A stretch of DNA of 64,000 nt from Aeriscardovia sp. GTDB taxonomy: Bacteria; Actinomycetota; Actinomycetes; Actinomycetales; Bifidobacteriaceae. The stretch covers positions 100,001 to 164,000 of the forward strand of contig JAFPUC010000008.1 in the NCBI GenBank assembly GCA_017413255.1, in the 5' to 3' direction. Positions within the stretch are counted from its first letter, which is position 1. Every line of letters begins with the position of its first letter. The position numbers were made by a program, and so were the translations under genes. The notes beneath the pieces are model-generated. The model searched no databases and had not been told where the DNA came from. It saw nothing but the letters and a program-made list of their open reading frames with translations. Positions 18,652-27,416 of this stretch are shown one piece after another.

Positions 18652-20078
18652 TTTTCAGCCTCTTTTATTACGCTTCCCATTATGGAAGCAGCTTGGGCGG
18701 ATGTAGAATTTTGCAGCATTACCGCCACTACCGTGTCCGGATTTGAAGTGGAAAAGCCGGCAGCCAATGAATCGCTGCGATCGGCCTGGGATTGATCTTT
18801 AACCTGGGCCATGACGGAGGCCACGGGCCCCAAAGAGGCATCTTGCACCTTCGTCAGATTTTCCATCATGGCCTTAATCTGTGCCGCCTGCGAGGAGGTG
18901 AGGGGGGAAGAGAGGCGGGAAGGTGTGGAGGAAGAGAGGACCTGGAGGTCCGAAGAAAGGGTCCTTTTCACTAGTTCAGGCTTCATAATGCTTCCGCCGT
19001 CGGCTACCGCCCCTACCATCATGGCTTCCTGAATGAGGCTAACCTTTTCCCCGCCTTCCCCGGCCCCCGCCAAGGCCAGATTTTGCGCATCGCTCACATT
19101 TCCCAAAGACGATGCGGAAGAAAGCAGAGCCTGTCCGCTTCCCTTTTCCCCGCAAATGTGGATCGGCGATCCAAATCCAAATGAGGCGGCTTCTTTTTCC
19201 AAAGCCTGAGCTCCAAATTTCTGGGCAAGGATCGCAAATGCGGTAGAAGAAGAATAGGAAAAGGCCGTGGAAAGATCCATTTTGTTTTGCATGCTGTATC
19301 CGGGGTAATAGACGCTGTTTGCTATCACCATTCCGGAAGGGAGCTTAAAAGTTGAAGGAGCCGACACCTCGTCTGTAGGTTTCATCCCTTTTTGTAAGGC
19401 AAGGGAGGAAGTGAGGATGTTAAAAGTGGATCCAGGGTTTATGAGGTACTGGGTGGCCAAGTCCGCAAGGAGGCCTTCCTGGGAGTAGGAAGAGTAGAGG
19501 GAGCGGGCCTGCTGGGAATTGTGGGTGGCAAGAAGGTTGGGGTCGTAACTGGGGGAGGAAGCCAAAGTCAAAATAGCACCGGTTTTGGCATCCAACACTA
19601 CAATGGCTCCCGTTTTTCCTTTAAGAAGGGAATAGGAATACTCCTGGAGGGGGGCCTGGATATTGGTTTCCACATTCACCCCCCCCTCTTCCTGGCCTTC
19701 AAAGATGGATTCAAACTTTTGCTGCCATATGCTCCCATTTCCATTGGTCAGCACTTTGTCGTAACTCATCTCCACTCCCTGGCTGGGAGGGGCGGCTATG
19801 GAGAAAAAGCCAGTCACCGGCGCAAAAGCTTCCCCTTGGGGGTAAGAACGCTGATAGTTAAAAGAATCATTGCTCTTCTGGCTTAGAGCCAAAATCTGCC
19901 CTCCCGACGACAAGATCTCCCCCCTTGCCATTCCTACCTCATGGTAAAAGGCCGCCGTATTTTCCGGGTTTGCATCCAGCGCGGGAGCGTAAATGATGGA
20001 CCAAAAGAAGGTAGAGCAGGTAATGATGAGAAACAGCACTAAAACAGCAATGAAAAGCTGGCGCATGGACTTGTTCAC
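18648..20078 (-). CDS. pbpA: PbpA-like class B penicillin-binding protein with lost active site
   Basis: A 476-residue membrane protein with one N-terminal anchor (about 8-30) and a transpeptidase-fold domain, in the position of PbpA, the partner of RodA. The overall class B pattern is clear (for example AIVVLDAKTGAILTLASSPSYDPN). However the SxxK nucleophile motif is STFN (residues 217-220, codon AAC at 19419-19421), the SxN motif is SSS (276-278), and the KTG motif region near residue 430 reads QVKDQSQ. All three motifs needed for acyl transfer are therefore absent. The frame is intact and tightly coupled to its neighbours, so it probably works as a non-catalytic partner or activator of RodA. 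Confidence 0.9.
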   Translation of the reverse strand: MNKSMRQLFIAVLVLFLIITCSTFFWSIIYAPALDANPENTAAFYHEVGMARGEILSSGGQILALSQKSNDSFNYQRSYPQGEAFAPVTGFFSIAAPPSQGVEMSYDKVLTNGNGSIWQQKFESIFEGQEEGGVNVETNIQAPLQEYSYSLLKGKTGAIVVLDAKTGAILTLASSPSYDPNLLATHNSQQARSLYSSYSQEGLLADLATQYLINPGSTFNILTSSLALQKGMKPTDEVSAPSTFKLPSGMVIANSVYYPGYSMQNKMDLSTAFSYSSSTAFAILAQKFGAQALEKEAASFGFGSPIHICGEKGSGQALLSSASSLGNVSDAQNLALAGAGEGGEKVSLIQEAMMVGAVADGGSIMKPELVKRTLSSDLQVLSSSTPSRLSSPLTSSQAAQIKAMMENLTKVQDASLGPVASVMAQVKDQSQADRSDSLAAGFSTSNPDTVVAVMLQNSTSAQAASIMGSVIKEAEK

Positions 20079-21460
20079 CTTGACCTCCTAAGAGCTGAAA
20101 GGTCTAAAAGCCCGGTTCCGTTTTCACTGCTAACGGGCCTGGGAGATTTATCTATAACCAAAAGGAGCATTAAAATCATCCAGTCGGCCGTAAGGCTAGA
20201 CCCTCCGGACGCCAGGAAAGGCATCGTAAGGCCGGTAAGGGGAAGAACAAGGGTAATTCCTCCGGCTATTGTGAAAATTTGGAAAGCCAGGGAAAAAACC
20301 AGGCCTGAGGCAAGGAGCTTGCCAAAACCGTCCTCCGTCCTCATGGCTATGACAAACCCCGCCGTTATGAGGCATAGGTACATCAAAAGCAAAAGGCAGA
20401 TTCCCACAAACCCCATCTGCTCGGTGAGTGAGGAATAGATAAAGTCCGAATTTGCAAAAGGGGTAATGGCAGGATAGCCCTCTCCAAAGCCCGTTCCAAA
20501 AAGGCCTCCGGCGCCCAATGCAAACAGGCCCTGAACGATCTGGTAGGAGCTGCCGTAGGAACGGGTGTAAAGCTGCTTGGAGAAGGGATGGAGCCAAATG
20601 TCGATGCGGGAGGAAAAAGTGGGAAACAGCCCTGCGGAGGCAAAAAAGAGAATGGCAAAGGCCGCAACTCCGCACAGCACCCATATTTTCTTTTTGCTGG
20701 CTACATATACCATGCCCGTAAAGAGGGCAAAAAACATCAGGCAAATCCCAAGATCCCCTTCCGCCACTAAGATTATGGCCACAAGGATCCACACAGCTGC
20801 CAGCGGCCCCGCGTCTTTTAGCCTGGGAAGCCTGCCTTTGCCGATTTTGGACTTTTCCTGGAATTTATTTCTGTGGGTAAAAAGGTAGGAGGCAAAAAAG
20901 ATCGCTAAAAACAGTTTCGCAAATTCGCACGGCTGCCAGGAAAAGCCCCCGAATTTCACCCACACTTTCGCTCCATTCACCCTTTCTCCAATTCCCGGAA
21001 CCAGAGGAAGGGCTAAAAGGATTAGTCCTATTGCCATAAGAGCGTAAGAGAGGCGCCGAAGCTTTCTGTAGTCAGCAAAGAAGGCTACGAGGAAAGAAGA
21101 AAGGGCTAAGGCCACCGCCAGCCAAATCATCTGCCTTAAACCGAAATCGGTGGCAGATCCGTTCTGAGCGTATTCGAGGTCAATCCTTGTAATTTGGGTT
21201 ACGCCAATCAAAGAAAGCAGGAGCCCTACAGGCACTATCGCCTTTATGCTGTTTGGGATCTTTTTGTCCACAAGGACGGTCAAAAGGATGGCAAGAGCGC
21301 AGTCAATGCCTCCGGCAAGAAGGTAGGGCCATGGAATTTTTCCTGCCAGCTTCAGCATCATAGATGAAAAAGCCAGGCATCCTACAAACAGGGCAAAGAG
21401 GGTAAGGTATATCCTCCTGCCCTTGGAGGGGCTTTTTACCTGTCTGGAAGACTTCCTCAT
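20075..21460 (-). CDS. rodA: SEDS family peptidoglycan polymerase RodA/FtsW
   Basis: A 461-residue membrane protein with about ten helices, a SEDS glycosyltransferase that polymerises lipid II. The conserved GERVNGAKVWVKFGGFSWQP segment and the SDFIYSSLTEQMG segment, which holds the catalytic-site Asp, are present; the usual QPSEFAKL reads QPCEFAKL. In the operon it precedes pbpA, its normal partner, with 4-nt overlaps on both sides. RodA looks active although the transpeptidase partner does not. Confidence 0.93.
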   Translation of the reverse strand: MRKSSRQVKSPSKGRRIYLTLFALFVGCLAFSSMMLKLAGKIPWPYLLAGGIDCALAILLTVLVDKKIPNSIKAIVPVGLLLSLIGVTQITRIDLEYAQNGSATDFGLRQMIWLAVALALSSFLVAFFADYRKLRRLSYALMAIGLILLALPLVPGIGERVNGAKVWVKFGGFSWQPCEFAKLFLAIFFASYLFTHRNKFQEKSKIGKGRLPRLKDAGPLAAVWILVAIILVAEGDLGICLMFFALFTGMVYVASKKKIWVLCGVAAFAILFFASAGLFPTFSSRIDIWLHPFSKQLYTRSYGSSYQIVQGLFALGAGGLFGTGFGEGYPAITPFANSDFIYSSLTEQMGFVGICLLLLMYLCLITAGFVIAMRTEDGFGKLLASGLVFSLAFQIFTIAGGITLVLPLTGLTMPFLASGGSSLTADWMILMLLLVIDKSPRPVSSENGTGLLDLSALRRSR

Positions 21461-22842
21461 TTTTGCGCTCCCCCTGTTTTCAGCTCGTCGGCTTTCTGAA
21501 GGGCTTGAGAAAGGGAAGAAACGTGAATGCCGTTTTGAAGTTGTTGGCGGAGGGAAGGGGGAAGAGAAGATGCGCTCACACCCGTGGACTGCTCAAGGTG
21601 AGAAAGCCTGATTCCTAAAATATTCGTAGATACCCCCTTGTAAACCGCCACATAGCCTTCCCATTCACCGAGATAGTACTGCGTCTGACTCCAGTAAAAA
21701 AGGTACCCTCCTATGGAGAGTATTGTAGCGAGGCAAAGGCATAAAAATATCCAAACTGCCGTCTTCCACCGCTTGCGCCTTTTACGCCCTTCCTGGACTA
21801 CCTTTTTGCCATACTGCTCCAAAACTTCGGCATCTACAGGATCTGCAGGGTTTAAATTCTTTCCGCTTACTATGGGAATTTCAGCCGTATCCACCGGGGG
21901 CTCTTCAAAGGAAGGCGTATTTCCCTTAACTGTTTGCGCTTTCTCTTCTTCTTCCCCTTCGCGCAAAAGATCGCTGGCTCTCTTTAAGGGAGAATCTTCT
22001 TCTATGAGCGGGGGGGCGATCTCCACCTTTTTGCGCGTGGTTTCAATTATTGACTGCAGGCTCTCTTCTACGGCTCCCGCTATTAAGGCAGGGCCTTGCG
22101 GCGCCGGCCCCCGAAAGCAATCTGCCACCACCGCCGTAACGTTGTCGGAACTGCCGGCCTTTAAGGCCATGTTTACAAGGGTTTGGGCGCACAGTTCTTT
22201 ATCTGCAATTTTTTGCAAGGTGTCTTTTATGGTTTCGTCTTCCAACGATCCCGACAGACCGTCTGAACAAAGAAGGCACCTGTCTCCTGCCCTGGCTTTT
22301 CTAACGCAAATATCGGGAAGGGGATTGATGTTGAAGTCCCCCACTACCCTCATTACAACGTTTTTTTGAGGATGGATTTTTGCCTCTTCTTCACTCAGAA
22401 TGGAGGAATCTATAAGATACTGCACGTAACTGTGATCATGAGTAAGGCGGATCAGTTTCCCGTCCTGAAGAAGGTAAACCCTAGAGTCTCCTATATGTGC
22501 CAGCACCCAGTAGTCATTTATTAAAAGCAGGGCGTCTACGGTAGTTCCCATGCCGGAAAGCGCCTTTTCCTTAGATGCCTTTCCCACTATGGCGTCATGG
22601 GCAAGAAGAATGCTCTTTTCCACCGCCCTGCATACCGCCTCTACATTGTGCCTGAAGGCTTTGGGGTGCTCCAGATGGCTTAGGGTTCTAATAGCTATGG
22701 TGGAAGCCGTGGCGCCGCCTGCATGCCCCCCCATGCCGTCCGCCACAGCAGCCAAAGTGGTTCCTGCGAACCCGGAATCTTGATTATCCTTTCTCACGTA
22801 GCCCTTGTCGCTTACAAGGGAGGAAGAGAGGTGCAGTTCCAT
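21457..22842 (-). CDS. pstP: PP2C-family Ser/Thr phosphatase PstP
   Basis: A 461-residue protein phosphatase that reverses PknA/PknB phosphorylation. The PP2C domain (1-240) has the metal-binding set RKDNQDS, ADGMGGHAGG, GMGTTVDAL, HIGDSRVYLL, LLCSDGLSG and DNVTAVVAD. An acidic linker follows, then a membrane helix (about 365-388) and a short extracellular C-terminal domain. It starts 2 nt after the upstream FHA gene and overlaps rodA by 4 nt. Confidence 0.96.
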   Translation of the reverse strand: MELHLSSSLVSDKGYVRKDNQDSGFAGTTLAAVADGMGGHAGGATASTIAIRTLSHLEHPKAFRHNVEAVCRAVEKSILLAHDAIVGKASKEKALSGMGTTVDALLLINDYWVLAHIGDSRVYLLQDGKLIRLTHDHSYVQYLIDSSILSEEEAKIHPQKNVVMRVVGDFNINPLPDICVRKARAGDRCLLCSDGLSGSLEDETIKDTLQKIADKELCAQTLVNMALKAGSSDNVTAVVADCFRGPAPQGPALIAGAVEESLQSIIETTRKKVEIAPPLIEEDSPLKRASDLLREGEEEEKAQTVKGNTPSFEEPPVDTAEIPIVSGKNLNPADPVDAEVLEQYGKKVVQEGRKRRKRWKTAVWIFLCLCLATILSIGGYLFYWSQTQYYLGEWEGYVAVYKGVSTNILGIRLSHLEQSTGVSASSLPPSLRQQLQNGIHVSSLSQALQKADELKTGGAQK

Positions 22843-22844
22843 CT

Positions 22845-23423
22845 CTACCTCAGCTCAAACGATGTAGCCCCCAGGCGTATAAGCTGCCCGGGTTTTATTA
22901 TGACGGGTCCGGCAATTTGTTTTTCATCCAAATAAGTTCCATTGGTAGATCCCAGATCTTCTAGAACCCATTCCCCTTTTTTGCTTTTGTATATTCTGGC
23001 GTGGTGTGAAGAAATAAATTGATCCGGTACGACGATGGAATTATCCGGAGCCCTGCCTACGGTGCAAGAAGGAGGGAGGGGGAAAGTCATACCCGCCTTC
23101 TGTCCGTCCACTATAACGAGAACGGTGGTGTCGCTGCGGGAAGGGGAGACGGGAGAAGGGGAGGGGGGGACGTGCGTCACCAAGGAAACGATGGAAGTTT
23201 GAGTAACGGAAGAAGGGCTGGAGGGGCGCGCCGAAGAGGAAGAAGAAAAGGCAGATCTGTCCCTAGCTTCCTTCATTTGTTTTTTCCTCTTTCTTATCCA
23301 TTTGTCTCTGGAGGGCAAGAAAGCAGACACATCTTTGTGCAGAGAGCGAACTGCGAGCCATGCGAAAAGTATCAGCGCAAGAATGAAGCTGTATTTTAGA
23401 ACCGCATATGTCAATTCGGTCAT
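22845..23423 (-). CDS. fhaB: FHA domain membrane protein (FhaB/FipA-like)
   Basis: A 192-residue protein with one N-terminal membrane helix (about 6-28), a basic and Ser/Pro-rich linker, and a C-terminal FHA domain (about 105-190) with GRAPDNSIVVPD, SSHHARI and LGSTNGTYLD, which binds phosphothreonine. In relatives this protein is phosphorylated by PknA/PknB and links signalling to FtsZ and wall synthesis. It lies 20 nt after fhaA and 2 nt before pstP. Confidence 0.92.
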   Translation of the reverse strand: MTELTYAVLKYSFILALILFAWLAVRSLHKDVSAFLPSRDKWIRKRKKQMKEARDRSAFSSSSSARPSSPSSVTQTSIVSLVTHVPPSPSPVSPSRSDTTVLVIVDGQKAGMTFPLPPSCTVGRAPDNSIVVPDQFISSHHARIYKSKKGEWVLEDLGSTNGTYLDEKQIAGPVIIKPGQLIRLGATSFELR

Positions 23424-23443
23424 AAGAAAGCCTTAAATCCCAA

Positions 23444-24145
23444 TCAGGACCTCGGCTCGGAGGAAGCCCAGAATACGATTCTGGTCCTGCCTATGGTAAT
23501 CGTGTTGCCGTCTATTAAAGTGGCCGCGGGCACGAGGTGGCCTTCTACATACACTCCGTTGGTAGAGTGCAAATCCCTGGCTACAACTCCCCTGGGAGTA
23601 ATGGTGATTTCAAGATGCTTTCTTGAAATTCCGGGATCATCTATGACTATGTCACAGTCAGATCCTCTTCCGATTATGGTTTTTGCTGCAGTGAGCAAGT
23701 ACTGGCGTCCGGAAATTTCCAGCACAGGAAAATCTTTTGCTTCATTTCTATTGGTAACGGGTGCGGCATTGCCCTGCACGGTTTCGCTTGTCAGCCTGAA
23801 CTCGCCCTTGGAAATATCAAGATTTTCCTCAAATATCACCGTCACAGGGCCTTCGAAGCTATAGGATTGGTTGGTTGCATATTTAGTCAGCCCATCGGCC
23901 AGCTCGTTTGCCAAGGATTCAGATCCCCACTCTTCTATCTTGTCGAAATCCGGAGTGCTTAGCTCGAACCTGTATTCATTTGGAACTACGGTTCTATTTT
24001 GGGAAATCACCCTAGCTTTGGAATCTATTTCTTTTTCGAGCGCACCTGACAGATCAACAGGCTGCAGATCTTTTGATCCGAACCGGGAAAACACCCCGTT
24101 GACCCCGCGCTCAACGTGTTTTTCAAACCTATCGAGTATGCTCAT
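23444..24145 (-). CDS. fhaA: FhaA-like protein: DUF3662 plus FHA domain
   Basis: A 233-residue cytoplasmic protein. The N-terminal DUF3662 domain (1-115, with VFSRFGSKDLQPVDLSGALEKEID) and C-terminal FHA domain (about 148-230, with GRGSDCDIVIDD, ISRKHLEI and LHSTNGVYV) match FhaA, which in mycobacteria binds phosphorylated MviN and regulates late peptidoglycan steps. The central low-complexity linker of mycobacterial FhaA is much shorter here. It is the first gene of the seven-gene operon; the leader shows GAGG before the ATG. Confidence 0.93.
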   Translation of the reverse strand: MSILDRFEKHVERGVNGVFSRFGSKDLQPVDLSGALEKEIDSKARVISQNRTVVPNEYRFELSTPDFDKIEEWGSESLANELADGLTKYATNQSYSFEGPVTVIFEENLDISKGEFRLTSETVQGNAAPVTNRNEAKDFPVLEISGRQYLLTAAKTIIGRGSDCDIVIDDPGISRKHLEITITPRGVVARDLHSTNGVYVEGHLVPAATLIDGNTITIGRTRIVFWASSEPRS

Positions 24146-24193
24146 CCGACCTCACTTGTTCATTTAATAGTCTAACAAGGGGAACTAAAAAAT

Positions 24194-25567
24194 TTACACT
24201 CTCTCTTTCACGGCTTTTGTTTCTTCTTTCTTTTGCTTTTTCTTCAACCTCCTCAAAACATACATTTGGAGGGGCAGGGTCATCAAAGCCGTGCACAGCA
24301 TCGCCACCGGCTGCGACATGGCTATTCCCAAGAAGTGGAAGAAGTGGGGAAGTATGAGTAAGGCCGGTATAAAGAAAATGCAGTTGTTGCCCAGGCCCAC
24401 AATGGAGGCTATTACGACATATCCCAAATTTTGCTGCATCATATTTGACATCACTACATAAGCGTTTAGCCAAAAATCTATGCACTGCAACCTCAGAGCG
24501 AGGGCTCCGTATGACACCACTTTGGAATTATCTATGAAAATTCCCACTATCTGGGGAGCAAATATGAATTCCAGAATGCATATGATTACAAGGAGGATAA
24601 ACGAAGCTACCAAAATGAGGTTGTAGCCTTTTAAGACCCTATCGTATTTTTTCGCCCCGTAGTTGTATCCGCAAACCGGCTGATACCCCTGTCCTATTCC
24701 GACCTGGATGACATTTCCAAAGTTGATAATTCTTCCCACTATTGTCATGGCGCTTATAGCGACGGCTCCGTATCCTGCGGAAACCACATTTAGCAGATCG
24801 GAAGAGACAGCGAAAAGACCGTTTCTTATAAAGCTCGGGAAGCCCACTGAGAAGATTTCTTTCCACATCGTCCCGTTGAAGGAAATCATCTTTACACTGA
24901 GCTTGGCTGTAGCCTTCTTTATATAAATCCAAAGCATTATCACAAAGCTTATAGCCTGGGCTATGGCGGTTGCTACTCCAGCTCCAAACACTCCCAAGTG
25001 CATTGCAAACATAAATACCGGCTCAATGGCGGCGTTTACAACTACTCCTGCGATCATGGCGATCATAGATTCGGTGGGGTAACCTTGAAACCTCATGGCA
25101 GGATTTAGAACGTAGGTTGCGCAGAAGAGGGGAGCTATCCAGAGCAGGGGCTGGAGGTACTGCCTGGCCAAGGGGTCGACTGAAGGGGTGGACCCCAGGA
25201 GGTGGATGAGGGGGGTTTGAAACATCAGCCCCAGCCCACCCAAAATTATTCCCAAAACAATCGATCCGAAGAGGGCGGTGGAAATCAGTTGCTCAGCCTT
25301 TTTTATGTTCTTCTTTCCGAGTTCTACAGATACCCTGTTGCCTGCCCCTATCCCCAAAAGCAAACCAAATGCCTGTATGACGACTATTACGGGCATGCAT
25401 ACGCCTTCGGCAGCGCTGGCTGCTGCGCCCATCGATCCCACGTAGAAAGCGTCTACAAGGCTGTAACTGATACCCACGACATTGGAAACTACCGATGGGA
25501 TCGCCATCTTCGTTATAAGTCTTCCCAGCGGGGCCTGGGTCATTTCAATATATTTTTTATCCTGCAT
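24194..25567 (-). CDS. MATE family multidrug/cation efflux protein
   Basis: A 457-residue protein with about twelve membrane helices in two similar halves. The N-terminal segment PLGRLITKMAIPSVVSNVVG and the LGIGAGNRVSVELGKK loop are typical of the MATE family (DinF/NorM-like), which expels organic cations using a sodium or proton gradient. The ATG at 25567 is preferred to an adjacent TTG. It is a single-gene unit, separated from fhaA by 48 nt. The substrate is unknown. Confidence 0.88.
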   Translation of the reverse strand: MQDKKYIEMTQAPLGRLITKMAIPSVVSNVVGISYSLVDAFYVGSMGAAASAAEGVCMPVIVVIQAFGLLLGIGAGNRVSVELGKKNIKKAEQLISTALFGSIVLGIILGGLGLMFQTPLIHLLGSTPSVDPLARQYLQPLLWIAPLFCATYVLNPAMRFQGYPTESMIAMIAGVVVNAAIEPVFMFAMHLGVFGAGVATAIAQAISFVIMLWIYIKKATAKLSVKMISFNGTMWKEIFSVGFPSFIRNGLFAVSSDLLNVVSAGYGAVAISAMTIVGRIINFGNVIQVGIGQGYQPVCGYNYGAKKYDRVLKGYNLILVASFILLVIICILEFIFAPQIVGIFIDNSKVVSYGALALRLQCIDFWLNAYVVMSNMMQQNLGYVVIASIVGLGNNCIFFIPALLILPHFFHFLGIAMSQPVAMLCTALMTLPLQMYVLRRLKKKQKKEETKAVKERV

Positions 25568-25672
25568 CAAAGGGCTTCTTGGTGTGATTTATGCGAGTAT
25601 TTGTATGAGATAATTCAAATGTAGGATTTTACTTATCCGATGAGACATCGGCTTCGTATAAAAGGTGGGCCC

Positions 25673-26701
25673 ATGTTTTCTGCTCTGCAAAATCTGCCGT
25701 CTACGGGCCGTTTTGCTCCAAGCCCTACAGGAAAACTCCATATAGGAAACGTTTACACGGCCCTGGGCGCGTACTTAAGCACGAGGCGCTTTCCCCATTC
25801 GCACTTCATTCTCAGGATTGAAGATCTCGACACTTCCAAAGATGCCCGTAAAGAAAGCGAAAAGATAATAGAGAACCTTGAGTGGCTGGGGTTTGACTGG
25901 GATGAACTGGTGTTTCAGTCCCAAAGGCTAGAGATCTACAGGGAGGCCTTAAAAGAAATTCGGGATATCAATCCCGAAGATCCCCTCCTCTACCCCTGCT
26001 CCTGTTCAAGAAGGGAGATTTGCGCCCAAAGCCTGGCAGATCCCATAGACGGGATGAGGGTCTATAAGGGAAAATGCAGGAAAAATCCCCCCTCTTCGTC
26101 CCGGGGATGCTCTATCAGGCTGAAAGTTCAGCGCGGCGGGGAAAAAAGGATTGAAGTAAGGGACTTTATTTTCGGCCCCCGTATTTTTGACCTTGAAAGG
26201 CAGATAGGAGATGCGGTCCTGAAGAGAAGGGACGGGCAGTTTACCTACCAGCTGGCCGTGGCCGTAGATGACGGGGTTGAGGGGATAGGGCAGGTGGTAA
26301 GGGGAAGGGACCTTCTCAAAAGCAGCGCCCTGCAGATTTATATCCGCAGACTTTTGGGCCTTAAGGACCTCAGGTTTGCCCATCTGCCTCTGATTTTAGA
26401 AAATGGAGGCGTAAAGATGAGCAAAAGCCGGGGATCTGCCGACGTGTCCCTGCTTAGAGAGTGGGGAGCCTCGCCTGAACAGATCATCGGTTTTTGTGCA
26501 TGGCTTATGAACCTGTACCCCGCCCCGCAGCCGGTGCCTATGGGAATAGAGGAGTGCGTAAAGCTCTTTTCTTACAAGAAAGTAAAATTTGGTCCCAACA
26601 GGCTGAAGGACAGAGAGCTTCCGGCCTACTTTTCCGATCCTCACTGGTGGAAGGGAAGCGGGGGCAGTTACAGAAAGATTGAATATGGCATATATGGATA
26701 A
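25673..26701 (+). CDS. gluQ: Glutamyl-Q tRNA(Asp) synthetase
   Basis: A 342-residue GluRS paralogue that places glutamate on queuosine in tRNA-Asp. The class I HIGH motif appears in APSPTGKLHIGN and the KMSKS motif as KMSKSRG (about residue 247). The zinc-binding cysteines CSCSRREIC and the short length, lacking the anticodon-binding domain of GltX, separate GluQ from GltX. The start at 25673 has AAAGGTGG at the right distance; a frame extends 11 codons upstream. It overlaps yggS. Queuosine or its salvage is therefore implied in this organism. Confidence 0.85.
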   Translation: MFSALQNLPSTGRFAPSPTGKLHIGNVYTALGAYLSTRRFPHSHFILRIEDLDTSKDARKESEKIIENLEWLGFDWDELVFQSQRLEIYREALKEIRDINPEDPLLYPCSCSRREICAQSLADPIDGMRVYKGKCRKNPPSSSRGCSIRLKVQRGGEKRIEVRDFIFGPRIFDLERQIGDAVLKRRDGQFTYQLAVAVDDGVEGIGQVVRGRDLLKSSALQIYIRRLLGLKDLRFAHLPLILENGGVKMSKSRGSADVSLLREWGASPEQIIGFCAWLMNLYPAPQPVPMGIEECVKLFSYKKVKFGPNRLKDRELPAYFSDPHWWKGSGGSYRKIEYGIYG

Positions 26702-27416
26702 CAAGGATCTTGCCAATACGCAGATATCCGAAAGAAGGGAAAAGGAAATAGCCGAGGCCGTTTCCAAGGTGATGGAAGCTGTAGATGCCGCAGCGAAGGG
26801 AAGGTCGGTTCGCGTGATAGCTGCCACAAAGACCCGCGACGTGGGAGAAGTGATGGCTGCTATAAGGGGCGGCATAAAAGTTATAGGCGAAAACAGGGTC
26901 CAGGAGCTGGAAGAAAAGATGCCCATTATATCGGCTGAGTGCCAGAAGGCAGGCATTTGCATTTCCGCCCACCTTATAGGTCAACTCCAAAAAAACAAAA
27001 TCGCCAAGGTCCTTCCTTTTGTGGACTGCATAGAAAGCGTGGAGAGTTTTGACAAGGCGCAGGAAATTTCAGAGAGGGTTCCTGCAGGCAAGCTTTTTGA
27101 TATCTACCTTGAAGTCAACGAATCGGGCGAAGAGAGCAAAAGCGGATGCAGGCACGAGGAAGCTTTCGATTACGCCAGATCCATTGCCTCGCTGCCCGGC
27201 CTTAGACTTGCCGGCCTAATGACTGTGGCAGATCCTACCGACGGCAGGGCTTGCTTTGAAAGGCTCAGGGCTCTTAGGGACAAAATCTGTGCAGAAGTTG
27301 ACACCTGCCAGAGACTTTCCATGGGCATGAGCGGAGACTTTGCGGAAGCCATAGCTTGCGGAGCGACCGATGTCAGGATTGGAACAGCGATATTTGGAGA
27401 GAGAAGCTTTAAATGA
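26685..27416 (+). CDS. YggS family pyridoxal phosphate homeostasis protein
   Basis: A 243-residue PLP-binding protein with an alanine-racemase-like barrel, involved in vitamin B6 and amino-acid homeostasis. The PLP lysine lies in VIAATKTRD, and the C-terminal signature MGMSGDFAEAIACGATDVRIGTAIFG is complete. Starts at 26685 and 26694 are both possible and both overlap gluQ. It overlaps the next gene by 4 nt (ATGA). In many Actinobacteria yggS sits in the ftsZ cluster; here it is with gluQ. Confidence 0.93.
   Translation: MAYMDNKDLANTQISERREKEIAEAVSKVMEAVDAAAKGRSVRVIAATKTRDVGEVMAAIRGGIKVIGENRVQELEEKMPIISAECQKAGICISAHLIGQLQKNKIAKVLPFVDCIESVESFDKAQEISERVPAGKLFDIYLEVNESGEESKSGCRHEEAFDYARSIASLPGLRLAGLMTVADPTDGRACFERLRALRDKICAEVDTCQRLSMGMSGDFAEAIACGATDVRIGTAIFGERSFK

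Noticed and set aside
24155..24179. CTTGTT...AACAAG inverted repeat upstream of fhaA
   Set aside because: Six-base AT-rich arms with a 13-nt gap are expected often by chance.
25673..26701. Full-length glutamyl-tRNA synthetase (GltX)
   Set aside because: The protein stops about 95 residues after KMSKS, lacks the anticodon-binding domain and has the GluQ zinc cysteines.
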